A stretch of DNA of 64,000 bases from Rhodobacterales bacterium HKCCE4037 (GTDB taxonomy: Bacteria; Pseudomonadota; Alphaproteobacteria; Rhodobacterales; Rhodobacteraceae): NCBI GenBank assembly GCA_015689645.1, contig WVSM01000002.1, positions 372,001 through 436,000 on the forward strand, in the 5' to 3' direction. A program made the translations under genes and the position numbers. Numbering within the stretch: position 1 is the first letter of the stretch; each line of letters starts with the position of its first letter. The notes beneath the pieces were generated by a model that made no database searches, had not been told where the DNA came from, and saw only the letters and a list, made by a program, of their open reading frames with translations. Positions 16,676-24,956 of this stretch are shown in pieces.

Positions 16676-18094
16676 TTAATTTTCGAGCGAGGCGGCAAGA
16701 TCCGCCATGGCGGCTTCGGCGGCAGCGCGGGTTTCGACCTGCGCAACCCAGCCGTCCATCTCGGCGCGTGCGCCCGGGGGCAGCGCCTCGACCTCGGTCA
16801 GGGCGGTGGACAGGTCTCCGGCTTCCACGGCCGCTCCGACGCGGCTCAGAACAGCATCCGGATCGTCCCCTTCGCGCGGCTCGATGGATCGCCCGCCAAG
16901 CTGGTTCTGAAGGAAGGCTCCAAGCCCGCCGATCACCCCATCCTCGGCGGTTTCGCGGTTCGCCTCTGCCAATGCGGCGCGGGCGGCATCGGGGAACGCG
17001 GCCTGCAGTTCCTCCAGCGTCGGCACGCCGGTTTCGGCGGCGGCTTGCAGGGCATCTGGAACGTCCGCGTTCATCGCGGCCAGCGCCTCGGCAAAGGGCT
17101 CACCGGTGGCCATCGCCACCTGCAGCTCTCCCATCGCGGCGCGCGCTGCCGTGGCGGCTGCGGTGGCTTCGGCCTCCGCCTGCGCCTCTGCAATCGCGGC
17201 CTCGGCCGCTTCGGCAGCGGCCTGCGCCTCGGCAGTTGCTTCGGCCCGTGCGGCTTCGGCAGCGGCGACGGCTTCCTCTGCGGCAGTGCGTTCCTCGTTC
17301 AGCCGCGTTTCCAGGGCTTCGACCGCCTCGACGATCGCGGCGTTGTCGGCAGCGATCTCGCCGGTGAAGACCGGCCGTTCTTCCAGTGCTGCGACCCGAC
17401 CACTCAGCGCCTCCAGCGCACTGGACACCCCGGCCACATCCTCGGCAACGCCTGCAATCGACGTTTCGACGCCGGAAAAGTCGACCTCGGGCGCGGCGGG
17501 CGGCTCGGCACCGGCCAGCGCGGCGACCTGTTCCTCAAGCCCGGCGATGGTGCCTTGCTGCGCCTCGATCTGTTCCAGCGCGGCGGTCAGGGCAGGGTCC
17601 GTTTCGACCGTGTCGTTCGAAAGCATGCCGAAATATGCCGCGGCATAGCCAAGCGCGGCGGCAATCACGCCACCCAGCAGCAACGCGCCTAAGCCGGGGC
17701 CCCGCCGTTCGACCCGGGTCTCCACCGGAACCGGAGTGGGCGCCGGATCGGGCGTCTCGGAAGACGGCGTGGACTCGTCGACGATTTCGGTCTGGGTCGG
17801 ACCTTCCGACGTCGTGGTATCGCCGGGTTCGATCGTCACCCGATCCCCGGCGTCCGGCTCTGCGGCAACCGCATCCTCGCCCAACGTGTCGTCACCGACC
17901 AGGACCGTGTCGCCGCCAAGCTCACCTGCGTCTGGTGTGTCATCAGAAGTCGGCTCGACGCTGTCGGCGTCGGAAGCAGGCTCGACCGTTTCCGCATCGG
18001 TCACGGTGTCGACCGTGTCCGGCGAAACACTTTCTTCTTTGTTCGATTTGCGCGTGTTCCGGCTTCCCGAACGGGAGGAAGATTGCTTCGCCAT
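16676..18094 (-). CDS. Mic60/mitofilin-like inner-membrane coiled-coil protein (COG4223)
   Basis: 472 residues. A low-complexity acidic Asp/Glu/Thr/Ser region (20-115) is followed by one membrane segment (about 134-157, GALLLGGVIAAALGYAAAYF), long Ala/Glu-rich coiled coil (165-330), and a helical C-terminal part (about 340-472) resembling the mitofilin domain. Position between hemD and hemY is the hallmark of alphaproteobacterial Mic60 homologues, thought to shape intracytoplasmic membranes as their mitochondrial relative shapes cristae. Predicted to be anchored in the inner membrane with the coiled coil in the periplasm. The hemD stop lies 101 bp upstream, so the three genes probably form one operon. 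Confidence 0.78.
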   Translation of the reverse strand: MAKQSSSRSGSRNTRKSNKEESVSPDTVDTVTDAETVEPASDADSVEPTSDDTPDAGELGGDTVLVGDDTLGEDAVAAEPDAGDRVTIEPGDTTTSEGPTQTEIVDESTPSSETPDPAPTPVPVETRVERRGPGLGALLLGGVIAAALGYAAAYFGMLSNDTVETDPALTAALEQIEAQQGTIAGLEEQVAALAGAEPPAAPEVDFSGVETSIAGVAEDVAGVSSALEALSGRVAALEERPVFTGEIAADNAAIVEAVEALETRLNEERTAAEEAVAAAEAARAEATAEAQAAAEAAEAAIAEAQAEAEATAAATAARAAMGELQVAMATGEPFAEALAAMNADVPDALQAAAETGVPTLEELQAAFPDAARAALAEANRETAEDGVIGGLGAFLQNQLGGRSIEPREGDDPDAVLSRVGAAVEAGDLSTALTEVEALPPGARAEMDGWVAQVETRAAAEAAMADLAASLEN

Positions 18095-18195
18095 CTATTG
18101 CAGCCCTCATCTGTCGTCGTGTTCAAGGCGTCAACGTAGCGCGACGCAGGCTCCGAGTCAGCCCGGTTCAGCGTGTCATGACGGGGCATCGTCTA

Positions 18196-18891
18196 CTAGG
18201 TGCAATTCCGCCGCAATCCAAACGGTTCCAATGCTTTGCGCATTTCTGCGCCGGTCGGACGCGCAAGGACGGTCGTCCTCGGCTGCAATTGCGCCGGCAA
18301 GGCATCCCTGACAGCGTCGCTCATCGCGATGAGTGTCGCAGCGTCGAGGGGGCATGACACCGCCTCCGCGAACAACATCGCGCTGCGGGGTGAAAACAGG
18401 GGAACGATGACCTGTGGCTGCCGCATCGCCTCATGGAACGCGTCGTCGGGCGGCACGGCACGCTGGTCGTAAACCGCGATGCCGTGCGCTTCCAGGCCCG
18501 CCTTGCGCAACCGGCCTTCCACCTCGCCGCGGGTATGGCGGCCGTGCACGTGCAAAAGCGGACCGCGTGGCGCGCGCCGGGACAACTCCGCCACAAGGCC
18601 ATCGGCGTCCGGCCCCAGGACGTCCGCGTCGAAGCCGGCCGCGCGGGCCGCGTCTGCCGTGCGTGGGCCGACACAATAGGCTGGCAAGGCAGCCCGTGGC
18701 AGGAATGGCACCGCGTTTTCCGATGTCAGGATCACGCCAGCAATGCCGTCCAGCGTGATCGGCTCCCCTGTGCCGACGATCTCCATCAGCGGGGCGATCA
18801 CCACGTCGAACCCGTCCAGACCTTCCGCGAAGCGCTCGGACGCGGCGCGTGGGCGGGTCAGCAGAAGGGTGGGGCGCGAGTGGACAGACAT
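18196..18891 (-). CDS. hemD: Uroporphyrinogen-III synthase
   Basis: 231 residues from ATG 18891 ([14 protein letters not shown]). The LLLTRP opening, the ILTSENAV segment (usually SxNAV), a central VYDQRAV and the VPLFSPRSA region are typical of this poorly conserved family. It cyclises hydroxymethylbilane to uroporphyrinogen III in haem/cobalamin/bacteriochlorophyll biosynthesis. The frame stays open far upstream into tsaD territory, but the family start and the 52-bp divergent spacing to tsaD favour 18891. No hemC is in the window. Confidence 0.82.
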   Translation of the reverse strand: MSVHSRPTLLLTRPRAASERFAEGLDGFDVVIAPLMEIVGTGEPITLDGIAGVILTSENAVPFLPRAALPAYCVGPRTADAARAAGFDADVLGPDADGLVAELSRRAPRGPLLHVHGRHTRGEVEGRLRKAGLEAHGIAVYDQRAVPPDDAFHEAMRQPQVIVPLFSPRSAMLFAEAVSCPLDAATLIAMSDAVRDALPAQLQPRTTVLARPTGAEMRKALEPFGLRRNCT

Positions 18892-18943
18892 GGGGCGGAG
18901 TGATACCTCGCTGAGGCTTGGCAGACAATCGCGGCCCGCTCCC

Positions 18944-20008
18944 ATGAAACTCACCATCCTCGGCATCGAAAGCTCCTGCGATGACACCGCCGCCGCCGTT
19001 CTGCGCGGGACGGGGGAGGCCCCCGTGATCCTGTCGAATGCCGTGCGGTCCCAGACCGACCTGCACGCGGCCTTCGGCGGTGTCGTGCCCGAGATCGCCG
19101 CCCGCGCCCATGCCGAGGCGCTTGACCTGATGGTCGAGCAGGCACTGGCCGAGGCAGGCGTCTCGCTGGCGCAGGTGGACGCCATCGCGGTGACGGCGGG
19201 TCCCGGCCTGATCGGGGGCGTTCTCTCCGGCGTCATGGCCGCGAAAGGATTGGCCATGGGCCTCGGCAAGCCTCTGATCGGGGTGAACCACCTTGCCGGC
19301 CACGCCCTGACGCCGCGCCTGACCGATGGGATCGGGTTTCCCTACCTCCTGCTGCTCGTCTCCGGCGGGCATTGCCAGTTTCTCCGTGTCGAGGGGCCGG
19401 ACAGGTTCGTCCGCCTTGGCGGCACCATCGACGATGCGCCGGGTGAGGCGTTCGACAAGGTCGCCCGCCTTCTGGGCCTGCCGCAGCCCGGCGGGCCTTC
19501 GGTCGAACGTGCCGCGCTCGATGGCGACGCGACCCGCTTCAAGCTGCCGCGCCCGTTGCTGGACCGACCCGGATGCGACCTCAGCTTTTCCGGCCTCAAG
19601 ACCGCCGTCCTGCGCGCGCGCGATGATCTTGTCGCCGCGAAGGGAGGCATGACCGAACAGGACCGCGCCGACCTTTGCGCCAGCTTCCAGATGGCCGTGG
19701 CCGATGTCCTGGCCGAGAAATCCCGCCGGGCGCTCGCCGACGCGGATGTCACCGCCTTCGCCGTCGCCGGTGGGGTTGCAGCCAACAAGACCCTGCGCGG
19801 GCGGTTGGAGTCTGTCACCGACCTGCCCTTCGTCGCGCCGCCCTTGGCGCTCTGCACCGATAACGCCGCGATGATCGCCTACGCCGGCCTGCTGGCGTTC
19901 GAGGCCGGACGAACTGACGACATGACCCTCAAGGCCCGCCCCCGCTGGCCCTTGGACGAAACAGCCGCGCCGATGATCGGATCCGGCAAGAAGGGAGCGA
20001 AGGCATGA
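18944..20008 (+). CDS. tsaD: tRNA N6-adenosine threonylcarbamoyltransferase
   Basis: 354 residues. N-terminal [15 protein letters not shown] and the metal-binding histidines H116 and H120 in NHLAGH identify the Kae1/TsaD family. It transfers threonylcarbamoyl to A37 of ANN-reading tRNAs together with TsaB and TsaE; tsaE lies in this window at 40.6-41.1 kb. The start at 18944 is chosen by the conserved N-terminus. gpsA overlaps its end by four bases. Confidence 0.95.
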   Translation: MKLTILGIESSCDDTAAAVLRGTGEAPVILSNAVRSQTDLHAAFGGVVPEIAARAHAEALDLMVEQALAEAGVSLAQVDAIAVTAGPGLIGGVLSGVMAAKGLAMGLGKPLIGVNHLAGHALTPRLTDGIGFPYLLLLVSGGHCQFLRVEGPDRFVRLGGTIDDAPGEAFDKVARLLGLPQPGGPSVERAALDGDATRFKLPRPLLDRPGCDLSFSGLKTAVLRARDDLVAAKGGMTEQDRADLCASFQMAVADVLAEKSRRALADADVTAFAVAGGVAANKTLRGRLESVTDLPFVAPPLALCTDNAAMIAYAGLLAFEAGRTDDMTLKARPRWPLDETAAPMIGSGKKGAKA

Positions 20009-20928
20009 AACTCGACGTGATCGGCGGCGGCGCCTTCGGGACGGCACTTGCCATCGCTTTCGCCGACGCCGGAATCGAGGTGTCCCTCTGGGCCCGCGAC
20101 ATCGGCGGTTTCGCAAACGGGGAAAGCCCGCGCCTGCCCGGCCACAAGCTGCCCGAAAGCATCCGCGTGACCGATGATCTTTCGGCCTGCACGTCCGATA
20201 CGGCGCTGTTCGCCTTGCCGACACAGACCATCGGCCCGTTCCTGTCCGAGAACCGCGTCACGGCGGACGTGGCGATCTCCTGCGCCAAGGGCATCGACCG
20301 CGCCACCGGCCTTGGCCCCGCAACGCTCATCTCCGCGCACATCCCGCAGGTGGCGCAACTCACCGGCCCAAGCTTCGCCGCCGATATCGCGAAGGGCCTG
20401 CCCACGGCCCTCACCATCGCTTGCGCGGACGAGCCGGTCGGTGCGCATCTGCAACAGGTTCTCAGCACGCCGGTCCTCAGGCTCTACCGCACGACCGACG
20501 TGGTCGGCGCGGAACTTGGGGGCGCGCTCAAGAATGTCATCGCAATCGCCGCCGGGGCCGTGATCGGCGCGGGGCTTGGCGAGTCCGCCCGTGCCGCCCT
20601 GATTGCACGCGGCTTTGCGGAGATGACGCGCTACGCCACGACACAGGGCGCGCAGGCCGAAACGCTGACCGGCCTGTCCGGCCTCGGCGACCTCATCCTG
20701 ACCTGCGGGTCCGAGCAATCGCGCAACTTCCGTTTCGGCTACGCGCTCGCCCGGGGCGAGACGCTGCCCGAAGGCACCACCGTCGAAGGCCTGCACACCG
20801 CGCGCCAGCTCAGCGACAGTGACGCCGATACCCCTATCGCCGACGTGGTGGCGGCACTGGCGGACGGCAGGCTCGACATAGCGGGCGCACTGGACCACCT
20901 TCTCAATCGGCCCCTGAAACCGGAGTAA
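20005..20928 (+). CDS. gpsA: NAD(P)-dependent glycerol-3-phosphate dehydrogenase
   Basis: 307 residues, a little short for the family. The Rossmann loop [12 protein letters not shown] opens the protein. The substrate/catalytic segments are [16 protein letters not shown] (with CAKGID before it) and [15 protein letters not shown], containing the catalytic lysine. It reduces dihydroxyacetone phosphate to sn-glycerol-3-phosphate for phospholipid synthesis. ATG overlaps the tsaD stop (ATGA); the next gene starts five bases after its stop, so tsaD-gpsA-yciI-EVE is one transcription unit. Confidence 0.95.
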   Translation: MKLDVIGGGAFGTALAIAFADAGIEVSLWARDIGGFANGESPRLPGHKLPESIRVTDDLSACTSDTALFALPTQTIGPFLSENRVTADVAISCAKGIDRATGLGPATLISAHIPQVAQLTGPSFAADIAKGLPTALTIACADEPVGAHLQQVLSTPVLRLYRTTDVVGAELGGALKNVIAIAAGAVIGAGLGESARAALIARGFAEMTRYATTQGAQAETLTGLSGLGDLILTCGSEQSRNFRFGYALARGETLPEGTTVEGLHTARQLSDSDADTPIADVVAALADGRLDIAGALDHLLNRPLKPE

Positions 20929-20933
20929 GCCCC

Positions 20934-21206
20934 ATGCACGTTGCCATCATCGCCACCGACAAACCGGGCCACCTGCAAACCCGTCTCGACAATCGCGACG
21001 CGCATCTCGCCTACGGGCGCGACAGCGGCAAGCTGGTGATGGCGGGCCCGTTCCTGAACGAGGCCGGCGAGATGTGCGGCTCTCTCCTCATCATCGAGGT
21101 CGAGACCATGCAGGAAGCGCACGACTTTGCCGAAAGCGATCCCTACGCCAAGGCCGGCCTGTTCGAGAACGTGCGGATCGAGCAATGGAAGAAGGTGATC
21201 GGCTGA
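20934..21206 (+). CDS. YciI family protein
   Basis: 90 residues with the ferredoxin-like YciI/DUF1330-type fold. It has an R-x-x-H motif (NRDAHLAYG), a conserved GPFLNEAGEMCGSLLIIE strand-loop, and the FAESDPYAKAGLFENVRIEQW ending that is cut here to its function: SDPYAKAGL is the conserved catalytic-pocket signature. YciI proteins are small dimeric enzymes of mostly unknown reaction. Overlaps the EVE gene (TGATG). Confidence 0.85.
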   Translation: MHVAIIATDKPGHLQTRLDNRDAHLAYGRDSGKLVMAGPFLNEAGEMCGSLLIIEVETMQEAHDFAESDPYAKAGLFENVRIEQWKKVIG

Positions 21207-21628
21207 TGAACTACTGGCTTTTCAAATCCGAACCCTCGACGTGGAGCTGGGACGACCAGGTTGCCAAGGGCGACGCAGGCGAAGAATGGGACGGCGTCCG
21301 CAACTACCAGGCCCGCAATTTCATGCGCGAGATGGCGGTCGGCGACCGGGGCTTCTTCTACCATTCGCAATCGGAAAAGGCCGTCGTGGGGATCGTCGAA
21401 GTCTGTGCCGAGGCGCATCCCGACAGCACCACGGATGACGAGCGGTGGGACTGCGTGGACATCAAGGCCGTGCGCCCGTTCGCAACCCAGGTGATGCTCG
21501 ACCAGATCAAGGCAGACGAGCGGCTTGCCGAGATGGTGCTGGTCAAGAACTCCCGCCTGTCGGTTCAGCCGGTGACGCCCGAGGAATGGAAGAGGGTCTG
21601 CGAATTGGGTGAGACAGACGCCAACTGA
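21206..21628 (+). CDS. EVE (thymocyte nuclear protein 1-like) domain protein
   Basis: 140 residues consisting of one EVE domain: MNYWLFKSEPSTWSWDDQ at the start, WDGVRNYQARNFMREM, GFFYHS and the LVKNSRLSVQPVTPEEW ending. EVE domains belong to the PUA-like group that reads modified bases in DNA or RNA; the bacterial stand-alone form is conserved but its ligand is not settled. ATG 21206 overlaps the yciI stop. Last gene of the tsaD operon. Confidence 0.9.
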   Translation: MNYWLFKSEPSTWSWDDQVAKGDAGEEWDGVRNYQARNFMREMAVGDRGFFYHSQSEKAVVGIVEVCAEAHPDSTTDDERWDCVDIKAVRPFATQVMLDQIKADERLAEMVLVKNSRLSVQPVTPEEWKRVCELGETDAN

Positions 21629-21664
21629 TCTGGCATCCTCCGCGCGACAACGTCGGAGGATACC

Positions 21665-22057
21665 ATGACCCTTCTCAACGTCATCGCCGCTGCGGCCGGT
21701 TCGTGGATTTTCGGTGCGATCTGGTACATGAGTCTGTCGAAGCCTTGGATGGCTGCTGCGGGGATCGAATACGACGAGCATGGCAGGCCCAAGAACAGCA
21801 GCGCCACACCCTTTATCCTCTCGGCGATCGCCATGCTGATCGTGGCGGGCATGATGCGTCACATCTTCGGCATGTCCGGGATCGAAACCATCGGGGCGGG
21901 CCTCGTCTCGGGCCTCGGCATCGGGCTGTTCTTCATCGCGCCGTGGATCATGATCAACAACGCCTACGGGCAGAAGCCCTACATGCTCACGCTGATCGAC
22001 GGCGGCTACGCAACCTTCGGCTGCGCGATCATCGGGACGATCCTGACGGCGTTCTAG
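21665..22057 (+). CDS. DUF1761 small membrane protein
   Basis: 130 residues with four predicted membrane segments (about 5-22, 50-65, 75-97, 110-129). The family signature W-x-Y-M-x-L-x-K-P-W (WYMSLSKPW) follows the first one. Preceded by a GGAGG site. Function unknown. Its TAG stop shares the bases CTAG with the stop of the convergent DM13 gene, so there is no intergenic space between them. Confidence 0.8.
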   Translation: MTLLNVIAAAAGSWIFGAIWYMSLSKPWMAAAGIEYDEHGRPKNSSATPFILSAIAMLIVAGMMRHIFGMSGIETIGAGLVSGLGIGLFFIAPWIMINNAYGQKPYMLTLIDGGYATFGCAIIGTILTAF

Positions 22058-22488
22058 CTGTCCGTCGCGGGCGTGAAGGTCGCGACCGAGAACAGCACGC
22101 TGAAATCCTCGCACCAGATCACGACGCTGCCGTAATCGGACGCGATCACGCTCGACGGCACCTCGTAGGTCTGGGCGCCTTCGGGCGATTGCAGCGGCCC
22201 GAGCGACAGGTATTCGCTTTCCAGAACGGCGGCGCTGGTCGCGGGGGCGTCATCGACCACCAGCCAGACTTCGAGGTCGGGGCCGGGCGTCACGGCGAAA
22301 TCTTCGACGAATTGCAGGAACGTGCGACCATCGTCGCTCTGCGCCAGGGTGGCGGTGCCTGCGCCCTGGTGGCGCTGGTCGGCATCGACGAACTGGCCGG
22401 TGGCGATCGGCGTGGCGACGGTATCCGCCACAACGGGCAGGGTCAGCGCAGCTGCGCTCATGGCGATGAAAAGGGCAAACGGGCGCAT
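22054..22488 (-). CDS. DM13-domain periplasmic protein
   Basis: 144 residues with a signal peptide (MRPFALFIAMSAAALTLPVVA-D). The single domain resembles DM13: GAGTATLAQSDDGRTFLQF, then DLEVWLVVD, SLGPLQSPEGAQTYEVP and VVIWCEDFSVLFSVATF with the conserved cysteine. DM13 is proposed to be a redox or electron-transfer module related to the DOMON fold. GGAGG upstream of ATG 22488 fixes the start; an in-frame ATG further up (22515) lacks it. Confidence 0.75.
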   Translation of the reverse strand: MRPFALFIAMSAAALTLPVVADTVATPIATGQFVDADQRHQGAGTATLAQSDDGRTFLQFVEDFAVTPGPDLEVWLVVDDAPATSAAVLESEYLSLGPLQSPEGAQTYEVPSSVIASDYGSVVIWCEDFSVLFSVATFTPATDS

Positions 22489-22803
22489 AATGAGGCCTCC
22501 GGCACGGGTGAACATGCGCGGATGATAGGGCGTCAAAGGGCGTTTTGGGAAGTCACGTGCACAACAGGCGCGCGTGAGGTCTTGGACCGTTTCAATAGAA
22601 ATGGGGGGTTCCGACCCCTTGGAACCCCCCATCCACCCACGCGCGGCCTCGCTCCGCTCGTGTCACTGAATATCGGGTCCGCCGTGCTGGCCGGACACGA
22701 AAACCCATAGCCGAGCCTCGCGCCCTGCGCAAAGAAATTGCCCGGTGCATTTGACGTAAATGCGACAGCTGGGACGGGGTCGGGTCCGCACGTCGTGGCA
22801 CCC
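22489..22803. other. Gene-free stretch between DM13 and PAP2 genes
   Basis: About 315 bp. The main structure is the 12-bp perfect hairpin at 22601-22632. I see no gene, tRNA or recognisable promoter element. Confidence 0.5.
22601..22632 (-). terminator. Long perfect hairpin downstream of the PAP2 gene
   Basis: ATGGGGGGTTCC and GGAACCCCCCAT pair over 12 bp around an 8-base loop. On the minus strand it is followed by TTCTATTG, only moderately T-rich. It lies about 170 bases after the PAP2 stop and could end or stabilise that transcript. Confidence 0.45.
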
Positions 22804-23523
22804 CTAAACCATGCTGGTTTCGATGAAGCCTCGGTGCGCCAGGTAGCGCGCCACGACAAGGCAGATCATCGCCCAGGCCGCGCCCCCCATCCAACCCGCC
22901 AGCACATCGGTCGGCCAATGGACGCCAAGATAGACCCGGCTGACACCCACGAGGATCGTGATCAGCAGCGCGATACTCATCACGTAGGCCTTCAGACGGT
23001 TCTGCGGCAGGATGCGCGCGATCAGCACGCCAAGCGTGAGGTAGGCCGTCGCCGCCATCATCGAATGGCCGGAGGGAAAGCTCGAGGTATAGACGAGCGA
23101 ATCGTAGGGCACCAACTCGGGCCGGGCACGCTCGAAGAACCCTTTGGCAAGGCTCGACAGGACAATCCCGCCCCCGACCGCGGCCAACAGGTACAGCATG
23201 GAGGCATACTGCCGCCGCAACAGGAAGAACCCGCTGGTCAGAAGGGTGATGCCGGTAATCATGATGGCCCCGCCGAACGCCGTCAGGTCGCGGCCGGCTT
23301 CTTCCACCCACGGCGCTCCAATGGGATCGGACAGGTCGGCGGGATTGCGCAGGAGCAACAGGATCGCGCGGTCGAACGTGGTCGTATCGCCCTCCACTAC
23401 TTCCGATACCAATTCGGCGAGGCCCCAGATCGTCCCGACGACAAGCGCCAGGAACACCAGCACCTTCACCTCGACGTTGCGGCGGACCAGATCGGGCAAA
23501 GTGGCAAGGAACGATCCGTTCAT
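22804..23523 (-). CDS. PAP2-family membrane phosphatase
   Basis: 239 residues with about six membrane segments and the three-part acid phosphatase signature: KGFFERARP, then PSGHSM, then SRVYLGVHWPTDV. These supply the phosphate-binding Arg/Ser/His residues and the nucleophilic histidine. Likely dephosphorylates a lipid phosphate (phosphatidate, phosphatidylglycerophosphate or undecaprenyl pyrophosphate) on the periplasmic face. No neighbouring gene narrows the substrate. Confidence 0.88.
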   Translation of the reverse strand: MNGSFLATLPDLVRRNVEVKVLVFLALVVGTIWGLAELVSEVVEGDTTTFDRAILLLLRNPADLSDPIGAPWVEEAGRDLTAFGGAIMITGITLLTSGFFLLRRQYASMLYLLAAVGGGIVLSSLAKGFFERARPELVPYDSLVYTSSFPSGHSMMAATAYLTLGVLIARILPQNRLKAYVMSIALLITILVGVSRVYLGVHWPTDVLAGWMGGAAWAMICLVVARYLAHRGFIETSMV

Positions 23524-23692
23524 GTCATCCGGGCTTTTAATAGGGGCAAGTACGCGACGCTTTGAAGTAGAGATAACGTGCCCTTCCGCCTGCGCAAAGA
23601 CATCGCCCTGGGCAGCCGACCTGGATGCTAGCGCTCCGGGGGCGGACTATCCGCCAGCCGCGTGACCTTCTCGGCAACCTCCGCCGGCTATG

Positions 23693-23720
23693 AAAAAGGC
23701 CCACCCGAGGGGGCAGGCCT
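23693..23720 (-). terminator. Rho-independent terminator of the DUF2853 gene
   Basis: On the minus strand AGGCC...GGCCT with an inner CCC/GGG pairing is followed directly by a run of five T. It lies 25 bases after the stop codon at 23745. Confidence 0.75.
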
Positions 23721-23744
23721 GCAATATTCGTGATACGCCCGGCC

Positions 23745-24086
23745 TCAGCCGTAGACGCTCTCTTTCCCGAAATGCTTGGTCAGCATGTAATAGACCACCG
23801 CGCGGTATTTGTTCCGCTCGGACCGGCCGTAGGTCTCGATGACGGAATGGATCGCGTTCATCAGGTCGGGGCTGTCGGGCAGGCCCAGTTTCTTCATCAG
23901 GAAGTTCTTCTTGACCGTTTCCAGCTCGCCTTCCTGCGTCGCTGCGACGGTCGAGGCATCGGCATCGTAGATCGCCGGGCCGCAGCCGATGGTGACCTTG
24001 GTCAGCAAGGCCATGTCAGGCTCCATACCGCATTTGTTGCGCAGATCGTCTGCATATTGCGCGATCAGATCGTCACGTTTGCCCAT
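23745..24086 (-). CDS. DUF2853 family protein
   Basis: 113 residues, all helical, without signal peptide or membrane segment. Matches the DUF2853 family (start MGKRDDLIAQYADDLRNKCG; centre LLTKVTIGCGPAIYDADASTVA; end YYMLTKHFGKESVYG). Function unknown; a small conserved cytosolic protein in Rhodobacterales. Has its own terminator, so it is probably monocistronic. Confidence 0.8.
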   Translation of the reverse strand: MGKRDDLIAQYADDLRNKCGMEPDMALLTKVTIGCGPAIYDADASTVAATQEGELETVKKNFLMKKLGLPDSPDLMNAIHSVIETYGRSERNKYRAVVYYMLTKHFGKESVYG

Positions 24087-24199
24087 GGGTCAGTTTCTCC
24101 CCCGTTTGTATTTGCACAGCAGCGCCCGGCCCTTCTAAGCCAAGCTTGACGTGAAGCCTAAACGCCGTGCCCGCGTTTAAGAAAGGAAAACTTGCCGGG

Positions 24200-24227
24200 A
24201 AAAAGACTCAGGCGCTCCCCTGCGCCT
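24200..24227 (-). terminator. Terminator of the HD-domain gene
   Basis: AGGCGC-N6-GCGCCT starts at the stop codon itself and is followed on the minus strand by GAGTCTTTTTC. Confidence 0.7.
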
Positions 24228-24828
24228 AAGCGGCAACAAGCGGTGTGACCTCGCCCTCCCGGATCACGGCCGGGTCATAGGCCTTGCGGGCAAACACCTC
24301 GCGCACCATCGGTTCGAAATGCGAGAGCGGCCGACTGTCGTAGTCCGGGTCGAAGCTCGCCTGGTCCCAGCGTTCGCAGAACGTGGCGCAGCTGTCGAAA
24401 CAGGGATGCCCGCGATAGCGGTCGCGCTCGTTGCGGTCCCAGTTGTAATGGTGGGCGTAGTAAAGCATCTGGAAAATGCCGTGATGCTCGACAACCCAGG
24501 CCACGTCCCAGCGCACGAAGGGGCGGACGACCTCGGCAGACATGCGGTCATGGTTCTGCGGCGCAAGCCCGTCACCGATATCATGCAAAAGCGCGCCGAC
24601 GATCCAGTCGATATCCGCCCCGTCACGCTCGGCCCGCGTGGCCGATTGCAGGCCATGCTCCAGCCGCGTGATCCTGTAGCCCTCCAGTGTCACGTGCTCC
24701 TGCCGACGCAATTCGTCCAGCACCCGGTCAGCCGTGAGCGCGAGGAACGGTTTTTCCAGCTCGTGAAGGAGCTCGTATTCCTCCTTCGTGCCGTCCTTCA
24801 TCTGGGTGAAGCTGACTGTGTTCGCCAT
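24226..24828 (-). CDS. HD-domain protein resembling PhnZ/TmpB-type oxygenases
   Basis: 200 residues. Metal-ligand pattern: H58 (RLEHGLQ), H82-D83 (LLHDIGD), H93, H115/H116 (VEHHG) and an Asp in CERWDQ. The 24-residue gap between the first His and the HD pair equals that of PhnZ, the mixed-valent di-iron 2-amino-1-hydroxyethylphosphonate oxygenase, and LEHGLQSATRAERDGAD is close to the PhnZ segment LEHSLQ...RSGAD. The protein could therefore be an HD oxygenase (phosphonate or myo-inositol type) rather than a phosphohydrolase. No phosphonate genes lie nearby, so substrate is open. Confidence 0.68.
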   Translation of the reverse strand: MANTVSFTQMKDGTKEEYELLHELEKPFLALTADRVLDELRRQEHVTLEGYRITRLEHGLQSATRAERDGADIDWIVGALLHDIGDGLAPQNHDRMSAEVVRPFVRWDVAWVVEHHGIFQMLYYAHHYNWDRNERDRYRGHPCFDSCATFCERWDQASFDPDYDSRPLSHFEPMVREVFARKAYDPAVIREGEVTPLVAA

Positions 24829-24956
24829 TGGGCCCTCGCTGGTTCATGCGAACGCCAGATTGCGCCTCCGCGCGCTGTTCGGCAAGCGGCACGGCGCACA
24901 GCAGAACGCCCGGGGACGAGGGGCCCCGGGCGCAGCACTGGTCAGGTGTGCTCAGA

